Shown piece by piece: positions 7,628-16,252 of a stretch of 64,000 bases of DNA; within the stretch, counting starts at the first letter, position 1; each line of letters begins with the position of its first letter. The translations under genes were made by a program, and so were the position numbers. Below the pieces are notes generated by a model. That model was not told the origin of the DNA, did not search any database, and saw only the letters and a list, made by a program, of their open reading frames with translations. This DNA comes from JAICMB01 sp035295125 (GTDB lineage Bacteria; Acidobacteriota; Terriglobia; Bryobacterales; Bryobacteraceae): the NCBI GenBank assembly GCA_035295125.1, contig DATGJP010000064.1, forward strand, positions 248,001-312,000, given 5' to 3'.

Positions 7628-9037
7628 ATGCGCTTCGTTTTGCTGCTGGCGACTGTGACGGGAATCGCATATGCCCAGGCTATGACAGCGGACGGCGACG
7701 CCCTGTTCTCGAAGGGAGATTGGGCGGGCGCAGCGCGGGAATTTCAGGGTGTTGTCGAGAAAAATCCCCAGGATGGCCGCGCCTTCTTTCGGTTGGGAGC
7801 AGCCCTGCATCGTCTCGGAAAGTATCAGGAAGCCGCGACGGCATTCGAGTCGGCCGTCCACCTCGAGTTTCAAGCGCCCTACGCCTCTGCTGCGGTCGCG
7901 CGCAGTTATGCCGCGCTAGGTGATAACTCCAAAGCCACGGAATGGCTGACACGATCCGCGCGCGGCGGTTTCACGCAACTCAGCTTTCTTGACGAGCCGG
8001 CCTTTGCGAGCCTGAAAAAAGATCCCGGCTTCGCCGCCGCCAAGGAACGGATTCGAATCAATGGAAAGCCTTGCAGCACCGAGCCGGAATATAAGCAGTT
8101 CGATTTCTGGCTCGGCGAGTGGGACGTGGAGGTTTCCGGGCAAAAAATCGCTCGCAGCCGGATCGAGAAGATCTCCGACGGTTGCATCATTCAGGAAAAC
8201 TGGATGCCGTTCAACGGTCTCAGCGGAAAAAGTTGGAATTTCTACAACCCCGCTTCCAAGAAGTGGGAACAGGTCTGGATTGGCCCCGATGGCGGCGTCC
8301 TGAAGGTGCAGGGCGAGGCTACAGCCGGCAAGATGTCCTTCCAAGGCATCGACGATTTGCCGGATGGCCGCACAAAGCCGGCGCGATTGACACTCACCTT
8401 GCTGCCGGATCACACCGTTCGTCAGGTATCGGAACGTTCTGACGACGGCGGAAAGACCTGGACGGCAGGCTTTGAGGGAATCTATCGGCCGCTGGCGGTG
8501 GAGAAAGAGCAGGCGATTTCGGAAGCCGACCGCCGCGAACTCCTTGAGCACTTGAAGACCTCGCGCCGGATTTTTCACGAAGCCTTACGCGGGGTTTCGC
8601 CGGACCAGGCCAAATTCAAAGCCGCGCCGGATCGCTGGTCGATTCTCGAATGCGCCGAACACATCGTTCAAGCCGAGCAACTTCTGTTTGCGGATGCGCT
8701 CGCCGGGTTGGATCAGCCCCCGACTGGCGCAAGATCGAAGGTAAACAAGGAAGCGTTATTGGATGTTTGGGGTACGGCAAAAGTAAAGGTGAAAAGTTCG
8801 GGCGACTATGACCCCATCGGGCGCTGGCCGGATTTGGCCACTATCGAGAAGGTGTTCGATGCACGCCGCGAGCGGTCGATTGATTTCATCGCAGAAACCG
8901 AACGCGATCTGCACGGGCGCATTTGCTGCGGCGATTTGGATATCTGGCAGCAGATTCTGGCCATGTCGGCCCACACTCTTCGCCACGTGCAACAAATCGA
9001 GGCGGTCAAGACCGACCCGTCCTACCCGCGGCAGTAA
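7628..9037 (+). CDS. Secreted TPR protein fused to a DUF1579-like and a DinB-like domain
   Basis: The protein has 469 residues and three recognisable parts. A signal peptide (MRFVLLLATVTGIAYA) is followed by TPR-like helices at about 20-130 (ALFSKGDWAGAAREFQGVV, AFFRLGAALHRLGKYQEAA). A beta-rich lipocalin-like domain of DUF1579 type spans about 155-300 (FDFWLGEWDVEV). A DinB-like four-helix bundle spans about 320-465 (RWSILECAEHIVQAE near 336, and AHTLRHVQQIEA near 448-458, which supplies histidines in the usual metal-binding places). DinB-fold proteins are often metal-dependent thiol transferases. The combination in one exported protein is unusual. The stop codon overlaps the next start by one base, implying co-expression. 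Function unknown. Confidence 0.85.
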   Translation: MRFVLLLATVTGIAYAQAMTADGDALFSKGDWAGAAREFQGVVEKNPQDGRAFFRLGAALHRLGKYQEAATAFESAVHLEFQAPYASAAVARSYAALGDNSKATEWLTRSARGGFTQLSFLDEPAFASLKKDPGFAAAKERIRINGKPCSTEPEYKQFDFWLGEWDVEVSGQKIARSRIEKISDGCIIQENWMPFNGLSGKSWNFYNPASKKWEQVWIGPDGGVLKVQGEATAGKMSFQGIDDLPDGRTKPARLTLTLLPDHTVRQVSERSDDGGKTWTAGFEGIYRPLAVEKEQAISEADRRELLEHLKTSRRIFHEALRGVSPDQAKFKAAPDRWSILECAEHIVQAEQLLFADALAGLDQPPTGARSKVNKEALLDVWGTAKVKVKSSGDYDPIGRWPDLATIEKVFDARRERSIDFIAETERDLHGRICCGDLDIWQQILAMSAHTLRHVQQIEAVKTDPSYPRQ

Positions 9038-10131
9038 TGATGAATTCTCTGCGAATCCTCTGCCTACTGGCTGTCGCACTATCCTTCGCCACTGATTTGG
9101 CGGCTCAGAACGGGTCCGACGAAACGCGCGATCGTGTGCTCGGTAAAGTCGATGAGATTGAACGTGCCCTGCGGGAGCACCCGTTCAACACGGCTGATTT
9201 TCCGAATTTTCCGAAGACGGCCGGCACCCTGATTGAGAGTATCCGGGATCTTACCAGGCGCGGGTATTTGTACCCTGGACTCGAAAAGATCGGACAACTG
9301 ATCACCGTTGCGCACGCCACGAGGTATGCAGAAGAGCGATCGGCGGAACTTGGACCGGGATTCCCGCCGTTCGATGCCGAATGGACGAAGGTGAATCAAA
9401 GGGTGGTGAAGGCGGAGCAGGAACTCGGGGCAACGAATTGGACGCACAGAGCGCCGGCACAGCGCGCTCTGATCGAAACGGCGCGGAGCCGGATGGGGCA
9501 ATTTCTGTCAGCGGGCCGCGGCTTTGCCGTTCACGACGACACGTTCAGCGGATTGTTTTGGCTCGGTCAGGCGGAAGGACAAGCCGAATTCGCCCGTTTT
9601 TGCTCTTCATTGAATCTGCCGGAAAAGTCACCAGCGAAGGCGCACTCCGTCTTGCCGGAGTTGCAGAGCTTGCAAGAAAAGGCCGTAGCGGCCTTTGTTC
9701 CGCCGAAGTCCATCGATTTGCATCCCCAATTCATTGTGTTGAATTCGCTGCTCAAGACCGGTTTCGAAATGGATGCCGAGCGCTCGTATGCAGGTTCGCT
9801 CTATCGTTATCTGGATGCCGTTGAAGCGTATCGACTGCTCGATGGTGTAGACGTCGATGCGGAGCAGAAGGCGATTCTAAAACAAAAGGTGGCTTCGCTT
9901 CGCAATGAATTTAACGCTTCTCGGGAACGCACGTCCGTGGCGGAGATCTTCCTGGAACGGGCTGAGGCTCTTGCGAATGCATCCAGTCCGACTGCCGTCG
10001 ATTGGCGCAACGTGGAAGCGATCATCGAGTACGCCCTTCCCGCGTTTTCAGCCCAGCCACCACCTTTGGCTGCCAGACACATATCGCGGAAGGCGGTGCG
10101 ACTCACGTTGGTGCGCTGGCCGTTCACCTGA
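9037..10131 (+). CDS. N-terminal part of a secreted redox protein, probably split by a frame error
   Basis: The frame encodes 364 residues from the ATG at 9037. It has a signal peptide (LCLLAVALSFATDLAA) followed by a mostly helical region with no family that I recognise. Reading frame quality falls off after about 10055 (RHISRKAVRLTLVRWPF, then stop). Between about 10065 and 10145 a different frame gives a more protein-like reading (HIAEGGATHVGALAVHLKS). The original frame then resumes into the thioredoxin-like gene starting at 10153. I infer that this and the next feature were one gene of about 610 codons carrying two compensating indels, or that the assembly has errors here. Confidence 0.65.
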   Translation: MMNSLRILCLLAVALSFATDLAAQNGSDETRDRVLGKVDEIERALREHPFNTADFPNFPKTAGTLIESIRDLTRRGYLYPGLEKIGQLITVAHATRYAEERSAELGPGFPPFDAEWTKVNQRVVKAEQELGATNWTHRAPAQRALIETARSRMGQFLSAGRGFAVHDDTFSGLFWLGQAEGQAEFARFCSSLNLPEKSPAKAHSVLPELQSLQEKAVAAFVPPKSIDLHPQFIVLNSLLKTGFEMDAERSYAGSLYRYLDAVEAYRLLDGVDVDAEQKAILKQKVASLRNEFNASRERTSVAEIFLERAEALANASSPTAVDWRNVEAIIEYALPAFSAQPPPLAARHISRKAVRLTLVRWPFT

Positions 10132-10152
10132 AATCTGTCCGATCCGGCAAGT

Positions 10153-10887
10153 TTGCTGGTACGGGAAGTAGTTGCAAAATATCCAGGGAAAGTCAATGTG
10201 GTGTTTGAGAATTTCGGCGCTTCCAGGCTGGCCGACCGCTACGGGCTGAAAGGATATCCGGCCATTTTCGTGGACGAAGTTCTGGTGGCGAGTCCCCGTG
10301 AATTCGGTTCCTTCGGCGACAAACCGGATACCGGCCGCTATTCGCCGTGGACGGACGCCGGCAATCAGGAAAAATTCAAACAGGACCTCGCGAATATGAT
10401 CGATCTGATACTCGCGGGCCGCAAGAACGTCGTGCGGCAGGAACATCCAGTCTTGGCGGACGCCTTCCATGAAATTTCATCCCTGCCGAAGTTCAAGCTC
10501 ACCGATCTTTCAGGCAAGGCGATCGATGCATCGAGCCTTGCGGGCAAGCCCGTTCTCATTGAGTTCTGGGCCACCTGGTGCGTGCCCTGCCGGTCTACGC
10601 TCGAATGGCTCGGCGAGTTGAAGCGTAAGTACGGAGACAGCCTCGCCATCGTCGCGCTCGCGGTCGAATCTCAGGAACCGGATGTGCGCAAAATAGCCGG
10701 AGGGTTGAGCCAGGAACTCACATGGGGAACGGCCGGTCCGGAAATCGCGCAAATGTTCGGCGACATTACTGCCGTACCAACGATGTTCTTATTCGACAAG
10801 AACGGCCAAACAGGGAAGGTCCTCTACGGCGCTCCGCCCGATCTGCATGAATCGGCCGAGAAGGTTGTTCGCGAGTTGATGCGCTGA
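10153..10887 (+). CDS. TlpA-like thioredoxin domain protein (C-terminal part of the split gene)
   Basis: The frame encodes 244 residues with only a TTG at its first codon, and no ribosome binding site is evident. The first 60 residues read as the tail of another domain (NVVFENFGASRLADRYGLKG, then YPAIFVDE, itself thioredoxin-like). The C-terminal 150 residues form a TlpA/ResA-type thioredoxin fold with the active site WATWCVPCR (Cys143 and Cys146) and the cis-proline loop AVPTMFLFD. TlpA proteins reduce disulfides outside the cytoplasm and need an export signal. This fragment lacks one, whereas the upstream frame (9037) has it, which supports the single-gene interpretation. Confidence 0.75.
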   Translation: MLVREVVAKYPGKVNVVFENFGASRLADRYGLKGYPAIFVDEVLVASPREFGSFGDKPDTGRYSPWTDAGNQEKFKQDLANMIDLILAGRKNVVRQEHPVLADAFHEISSLPKFKLTDLSGKAIDASSLAGKPVLIEFWATWCVPCRSTLEWLGELKRKYGDSLAIVALAVESQEPDVRKIAGGLSQELTWGTAGPEIAQMFGDITAVPTMFLFDKNGQTGKVLYGAPPDLHESAEKVVRELMR

Positions 10888-10896
10888 GAACGGCAT

Positions 10897-10980
10897 GCGC
10901 AGGCGAAACCGCCTACGCCACCCTTTATCGCTCAACAGGTTGCGAGCCAAGGCGGGGCAGGCATTCCAGCCTGCCCGACT
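10897..10980 (+). repeat. Dispersed intergenic palindromic repeat, long form (copy A)
   Basis: This 84-bp element starts 10 bp after the TlpA-like stop codon. It holds the core AGGCGAAACCGCCT, then the block CAACAGGTTGCGAGCCAAGG, then a second hairpin GGGCAGGCATTCCAGCCTGCCC. The reverse complement of 45736-45818 matches it along its whole length with only scattered substitutions and single-base gaps. No reading frame is conserved. Shorter relatives of the core lie at 17307, 19881, 27437, 50378 and 59538. Confidence 0.85.
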
Positions 10981-11061
10981 GGCCCATTCGGCAACCGTGA
11001 CCGAATAAAAAGGCCGACGCTATCTCAATGCTAGAATTGCCCTACCAGGCAGGACCGGGGG

Positions 11062-11637
11062 ATGGCTGGCATTACAGAGCTGCTGATCGGTTGGAACCAA
11101 GGCGACAAAGGCGCTCTCGATCGGTTGATGCCTCTCGTTTACGAGGAGCTACGCCATGTCGCACGTCGCCGCCTGGCAGTGGAAGATCGCGAGCACACCC
11201 TGCAAAGCGCGGCATTGGTCAACGAAACCTACCTGCGCCTGGTTGACCAGGAACGGGTGCAGTGGCGGAATCGGGCACACTTCTTCGCCATTTCGGCCCG
11301 CATCATGCGTCGCATCCTGGTGGATCACGCGCGTCAACGAAGCGCTGCGAAGCGAGGGGGCGGGAATCCGAAACTCTCGCTCGATCCCTCGCTTGGAGTG
11401 CTGGAGCAAGCGGATCTCGACGTGGTTGCCCTTGACGAGGCCCTGGACTCCCTGGCGAAACTCGACCCGCAGCAGGCTCGCGTAATTGAACTCAGGTTCT
11501 TCGCGGGACTGACCATCGTAGAGGTCAGTGAGGCGCTCGGCATTTCGCCAGCAACGGTGACTCGCGACTGGGTGACCGCCAAAGCCTGGCTGTTCGCCCA
11601 GCTGAACCAGGCCGGGAACGTCGGGCAGGATCCCTAG
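11062..11637 (+). CDS. ECF-type RNA polymerase sigma factor (second copy)
   Basis: This 191-residue protein is the paralogue of the sigma factor at 266, with the same PF07638-type landmarks: HTLQSAALVNETYLRLV in region 2, RRILVDHAR, and a region 4 helix-turn-helix VSEALGISPATVTRDWV near residues 155-171. It ends two bases before the ATG of the kinase at 11640, so the pair forms an operon. The start was chosen at 11062, close after a purine-rich AGGACCGGGGG. The duplicated arrangement suggests that each sigma factor works with its own kinase. Confidence 0.93.
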   Translation: MAGITELLIGWNQGDKGALDRLMPLVYEELRHVARRRLAVEDREHTLQSAALVNETYLRLVDQERVQWRNRAHFFAISARIMRRILVDHARQRSAAKRGGGNPKLSLDPSLGVLEQADLDVVALDEALDSLAKLDPQQARVIELRFFAGLTIVEVSEALGISPATVTRDWVTAKAWLFAQLNQAGNVGQDP

Positions 11638-11639
11638 CT

Positions 11640-14423
11640 ATGACCGCAGAGCGGTGGCACCAGGTACGTGACATCCTTTACGCGGCTTCGTGTCTCGAAG
11701 GCCGAGCACGGCTTGAGTATTTGGATGAGCGGTGTGACGGCGATGCTCCCTTGCGTCATGAGGTAGAGAAACTCTTGGCAGCGCTGGAGCAGTGCGGCGG
11801 CTTTTTGGAGCCGGACTCGCCCGAAGCGCAGGCGATGCGCATTTTGAGGATCGGCCCCTATCTCCTCTTGGAGGAAGCCGGACGAGGAGGGATGGGCGTG
11901 GTGTACCGCGCCGTTCGAGATGACGAGTACCGTCAGGAGGTGGCCATCAAATTGGTCCGGGGCGGCGTCGACGTCGACTTCCTCATACCTCGCTTTCGCG
12001 TCGAGCGCCAGGCGCTGGCTCTGCTGAACCACCCCAATATTGCACGCTTGCTCGATGGCGGCACAACAACAGACGGATGGCCTTACCTGGTGATGGAATG
12101 GGTGGACGGAGAGCCCGTAACCGCATACAGCCAACGGCACGAGCTCGGTGTGCGGGATCGTTTACATCTGTTTCTGGACATCTGCGACGCTGTAGAGCAC
12201 GCACACCAGAAGCTCGTTGTTCACCGCGATCTAAAGCCCTCCAACATCCTGATCACTCGTGAAGGCACTCCGAAACTGCTGGACTTCGGGATTGCCAAAA
12301 TCTTTTATCCGGACGCCGGAAGCGATCCACTGACGACGCTCGCAGGGCCCCGGCTGCTCACACCGGACTACGCGAGTCCGGAGCAGTTGCGCGGCGAACC
12401 TGTGGCGACGGCAACCGATGTCTACTCGCTCGGCGCTGTACTCTATGAGCTCCTCACGGGAAGACGCGCACTGAAGCTGGAGAGCCGCACTCCGGCGGAA
12501 ATCGAACGCGTGGTTTGTATGCAGGAGCCGATCGTTCCGAGCGCTGCCACCGAAAGCGGCGGTGTTCCCGCGCGCGAGCTTCGGGGCGACCTGGACAACA
12601 TCGTGCTGAAAGCGATGCAGAAAGACCCCCGTCGTCGATACGGCTCGGTAGGTCAGTTTTCAGACGACATCCGGCGCCACCTTCAGGGTCGTCCCGTCAC
12701 CGCGCGCAAGGACACACTCGCGTACCGCATGAGCAAGTTCGCTCGCCGCCATAGGGTGGGGGTTGCAGCCGCCGCGCTGATCATCTGTGCAGTGACCGCA
12801 GGGGCAGCGACGACGTTGTGGCAGGCCCGTGTCGCAGTCGAGCAGCGAGCCAGGGCGGAGCGAAGGTTCAATGACGTGCGCAGGCTGGCGAATTCATTCC
12901 TCTTCGAATTCGACGATGCCATCAGAGACCTTCCGGGTTCCACGGCGGCGCGTTCACTCGTGGTCATGCGTGCTCTCGAATATCTCGACAGCCTGATGGC
13001 GGAGGCCCGCGGAGATCGCTCCCTGCAACTGGAGATCGCGTCGGCCTACGAGCGCGTCGGCGAAGTTCAGGGCGATCCGATGTTTCCCAATTTGGGTGAC
13101 TCGCGAGGGGCTCTGTTAAGTTCCCAGAAAGCCTTGACGATCCGCGAAACGCTTTCGCGATCCGATCCTGGCAATCCGGACCTGCGTTTAGCACTGGCAT
13201 CGATCCATCGTCAGATTGGCGATATTCTCGCGGTGACCGGCGATTCGTCAGGCGCCGTCGCGCACTCCGCAACGGCTCTTGCAATCTATGAGAGTTTAGC
13301 TGCCGCACGGGTGGCCGATCTGAAGTTCCAGCAAGCGCTGATCGTGCAGAATTATCAGCATGCGAACCTACTCACGTTGACGCGCGATGTTGAGGGCGCG
13401 GCGGCCGGTTACCAGCGTGCAGTCGAGTTGAGCGAGCGGCTGGTTGAATCGCGCCCTTCCGACACCGAGGCCAAGATTCACCTGGCGACCAGTCTCGATG
13501 GACTCGGGGGCGTTCTCCAGGACAAGGGCAACACATTGGGAGCCTTGGAGACGCGGCGCAAAGGGCTCGCCATTCGAGAGCAGCTCGCGGCGGCTCATCC
13601 CGAGAACGCACATTACCGGCGCCAGCTCGCGTTCTCACACCACAATGTTGGATTGTGTCTTGTGAAGACAGGCGATCTACCGTCGGCGCTGGATCATTTT
13701 CGGCGGGAATTGAGCTTGTTCGAAACCCTTGGTGCTGCAGATCTGAAGGATGCGCAAGCCCGGCGCAATCGCTCGCTGGCACACAAACAGATCGGCGATG
13801 TCCTGATGCGCACCTCTGATGTTCCCAGAGCGTTGGAGGAGTATCGTAAGGCTTTCGAAATCGATAAGGATCTCGCCGCCGCGGAACCTGGCAACCGCCA
13901 GGCCCTCCTCGATTTGTCGTTAAGCGAGGGTAAAGTGGGGTCGGCATTGGCAAAATCAGGCAAATCCAGCGAAGGACTGACGCTATTGCACAGCGGAATC
14001 AAAAGACAGGAGGCGTTGGGTGAAGAGAACCCTGCCGACAACAAGATCCTCGACCACCTGGCGAATAGCTATACGCGACTCGCAGCCTGCCTCCTCGATA
14101 GCGGCAATACGAGCAAAGCCATTGAGTACTATCGGAAGGCGGTGGCAAACCGATTGAACCTGTCGTTGAAGAATCCAGCCGTTACCGCGTACACTGGCGC
14201 GCTTGCGGAGAGTTACTCGAATCTCGGTAACGCGCTCGCGTCCAGTGACCCGGCCGAGGCTCTGAAGTATGACGTCAAAGCTGTGCAGCTGCTGGAGCCC
14301 CTCACGGCGGGCGACACAGAAAATGCCGAGTACCGAACCTGGCTGGCCACGGCACGAACGAACGGCGCTCGCGTCTCTGCGGTTAACCGAAATTCCCTCC
14401 ACAAAAAACTCACCCAGCCGTGA
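11640..14423 (+). CDS. Membrane Ser/Thr protein kinase with TPR sensor region (second copy)
   Basis: The protein has 927 residues. The kinase domain carries the glycine loop GRGGMGVV (81-88), VAIK with Lys104, HRDLKPSN (from 195) and DFG (215-217). A single transmembrane helix lies near 373-391 (VGVAAAALIICAVTAGAA). The outer region begins with NSFLFEFDDAIRDLPGSTAA and continues as several TPR units. This juxtamembrane segment is shared with the orphan kinase at 35009 (NTFLFQFHDEIADIPGTTRA) but not with the kinase at 826, so the three kinases fall into two subtypes. It is co-transcribed with the sigma factor immediately upstream. Confidence 0.93.
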   Translation: MTAERWHQVRDILYAASCLEGRARLEYLDERCDGDAPLRHEVEKLLAALEQCGGFLEPDSPEAQAMRILRIGPYLLLEEAGRGGMGVVYRAVRDDEYRQEVAIKLVRGGVDVDFLIPRFRVERQALALLNHPNIARLLDGGTTTDGWPYLVMEWVDGEPVTAYSQRHELGVRDRLHLFLDICDAVEHAHQKLVVHRDLKPSNILITREGTPKLLDFGIAKIFYPDAGSDPLTTLAGPRLLTPDYASPEQLRGEPVATATDVYSLGAVLYELLTGRRALKLESRTPAEIERVVCMQEPIVPSAATESGGVPARELRGDLDNIVLKAMQKDPRRRYGSVGQFSDDIRRHLQGRPVTARKDTLAYRMSKFARRHRVGVAAAALIICAVTAGAATTLWQARVAVEQRARAERRFNDVRRLANSFLFEFDDAIRDLPGSTAARSLVVMRALEYLDSLMAEARGDRSLQLEIASAYERVGEVQGDPMFPNLGDSRGALLSSQKALTIRETLSRSDPGNPDLRLALASIHRQIGDILAVTGDSSGAVAHSATALAIYESLAAARVADLKFQQALIVQNYQHANLLTLTRDVEGAAAGYQRAVELSERLVESRPSDTEAKIHLATSLDGLGGVLQDKGNTLGALETRRKGLAIREQLAAAHPENAHYRRQLAFSHHNVGLCLVKTGDLPSALDHFRRELSLFETLGAADLKDAQARRNRSLAHKQIGDVLMRTSDVPRALEEYRKAFEIDKDLAAAEPGNRQALLDLSLSEGKVGSALAKSGKSSEGLTLLHSGIKRQEALGEENPADNKILDHLANSYTRLAACLLDSGNTSKAIEYYRKAVANRLNLSLKNPAVTAYTGALAESYSNLGNALASSDPAEALKYDVKAVQLLEPLTAGDTENAEYRTWLATARTNGARVSAVNRNSLHKKLTQP

Positions 14424-14501
14424 GCAAATCCGTACCTCGTTTTTCGCGTCTACAGCGAGCACCGAACCCCGGTACGCACGGGGAAGCTCGGAGGAGATGC
14501 G

Positions 14502-16250
14502 ATGCAACGAGTTTTACTCGCCATTTCAATACTTTGCCTATCGACGACTGCGTTGCGCGCGCAGACGGTTAACGTCTTCAATGCGGCAAGCCTGATTTCA
14601 ACGGATTTCCCAAACGGGGGCGTAACGCATGGCGGACGCCTCCTGGTCGTAGAGCCTGACACGTCGGTTCGATTGGGAACATGCGGCACGACCAACGCCG
14701 ATCAGTTCCCCACCCCTACCAACCTCAACGGAACCACGATGTCTATTGCAATGGGCGATGGATCGTTCGACGTTCCCATCGTTTCGGTTGTTGCCTGCAG
14801 CGGGACCGGCGACCAGATAACCGGCATTGTTCCTTCCGGTGTGCCGGCCGGACTGGGCACCTTGACCGTCAGCTATAACGGACTGAGCGTTTCGTCTCCC
14901 ATCACCGTATTCGACCGACTTCCCGGGATCTACACAATCAACCAGTTGGGCACGGGGCCGGCCCATATCCAAAACACCAATCCTGGCGCGGACCCGGTCG
15001 ACAATACTCTTGCCACGCCAGCCACGCCGGAACAAACGGAGATCCTCTGGGCCACCGGTTTGGGACCTGATGGCAATTCCGACGTCGACGCGCCAACACA
15101 AACCGACATCCCGATGGACATCCATCTCTACGTCGGTGGCCAAGCTGCCAACATCACTTACAAAGGCCGCTCAGATTGCTGTGCCGGTGTTGACCAGATC
15201 ATATTTCAGGTGCCCGACGGCCTGGACGGATGCTTCGTACCGATCGTCGTCAAGGTGGGCAGCGTGGTCAGCAACGTGTCGACCATGTCCATATCCGTCG
15301 ACGGGAGCCCGTGCTCGGATCCATTGACCTTCACAGCCGCCGATATCACCACGGCGCAGGCGAACGGACATCTGCGTGTCGGCTTCGTAGACCTCATACG
15401 AAACGAAGCTGTTGCCCCATCTTTCCCAGGCGCGACCATGGGACTCCTGACGGGCTCCGACATCGGATACACCGAGTTCGCCGACATACCATTTAGCACC
15501 TTCACGGGTTTGCCTGTCCGCATCGTTTCTACTCCCGGTTCGTGCACGGTGCTAAGAGGGTCGGACTTGTCAGACGATATCTTCGGTCCCCCAATCCTGC
15601 TGCCCATTAGTGCTTTTGCAGCGGGCACCGGTGTTGTTGCAGGCAGCGCTGACGTCGTGACTGTCACAGGGCCGACCGCCACGATGTCCATTCACGTTGA
15701 TACTCCTTACTCCAAAGAAGGCTTGGGGATTATTAGCGCCTTCGATCCGCCGTTTCCTAACGTTCCCTCGTTCTCTCCCACATTTCTAGACCCAGGCAAC
15801 TATACTGTGAGCGCACCCGGAGCCAGTCCTCTGGACGGGCTTGCGGTAGGACCTTTCACCGCTCAGATAACGGCGCCAGGCATCGTCAACTTCACGAATC
15901 GCTACGCCCTGGCGCAGACATTGGACCGAACGCAGAGCGTGTCCGTAACGTGGACTGGCGGTGATCCGAACGGTTATGTTCTGATCACCGGAACATCGCT
16001 CTCCGCGATTCCGGCTCAACCCGGCCCTCACGCCGACTTCTATTGCGTCGAACACGCGAGCGCCGGCCAATTTACCCTTCCCGATTATGTTCTGTTAAGC
16101 CTGCCGCCGACTTTCCAGGGGCAGATTGCCGGACTTGGTTTTGGACTTGCCGTGGGACAGATCGGGGCGACCCGCTTCTCCGCCGACGGCCTGGATGTGG
16201 GCTTGCTCCGCTACAACGTCACGATCGGACGATCGCTGGGATGGAACTGA
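14502..16250 (+). CDS. Secreted TIGR03437-type protein
   Basis: The protein has 582 residues, with signal peptide MQRVLLAISILCLSTTALRA. Two immunoglobulin-like stretches follow, with the hallmarks of the Solibacter TIGR03437 domain: VNVFNAASL near the start, GIYTINQLGTGPAHIQN, ILWATGLGP, then YVGGQAANITYKG and VDQIIFQVPDGL near residues 205-245. In Solibacter relatives this domain recurs in dozens of secreted proteins of unknown role. The remaining 300 residues are beta-rich and not recognised. It lies 78 bp after the kinase gene and directly before the secreted protein gene at 16253, with which it may form an operon. Confidence 0.85.
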   Translation: MQRVLLAISILCLSTTALRAQTVNVFNAASLISTDFPNGGVTHGGRLLVVEPDTSVRLGTCGTTNADQFPTPTNLNGTTMSIAMGDGSFDVPIVSVVACSGTGDQITGIVPSGVPAGLGTLTVSYNGLSVSSPITVFDRLPGIYTINQLGTGPAHIQNTNPGADPVDNTLATPATPEQTEILWATGLGPDGNSDVDAPTQTDIPMDIHLYVGGQAANITYKGRSDCCAGVDQIIFQVPDGLDGCFVPIVVKVGSVVSNVSTMSISVDGSPCSDPLTFTAADITTAQANGHLRVGFVDLIRNEAVAPSFPGATMGLLTGSDIGYTEFADIPFSTFTGLPVRIVSTPGSCTVLRGSDLSDDIFGPPILLPISAFAAGTGVVAGSADVVTVTGPTATMSIHVDTPYSKEGLGIISAFDPPFPNVPSFSPTFLDPGNYTVSAPGASPLDGLAVGPFTAQITAPGIVNFTNRYALAQTLDRTQSVSVTWTGGDPNGYVLITGTSLSAIPAQPGPHADFYCVEHASAGQFTLPDYVLLSLPPTFQGQIAGLGFGLAVGQIGATRFSADGLDVGLLRYNVTIGRSLGWN

Positions 16251-16252
16251 AC

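Noticed and set aside
10002..10208. Short plus-strand frame with HIAEGGATHVGALAVHLKS
   Set aside because: Not a separate gene; it is best explained as part of the frame-shifted TlpA-like gene and is discussed there.
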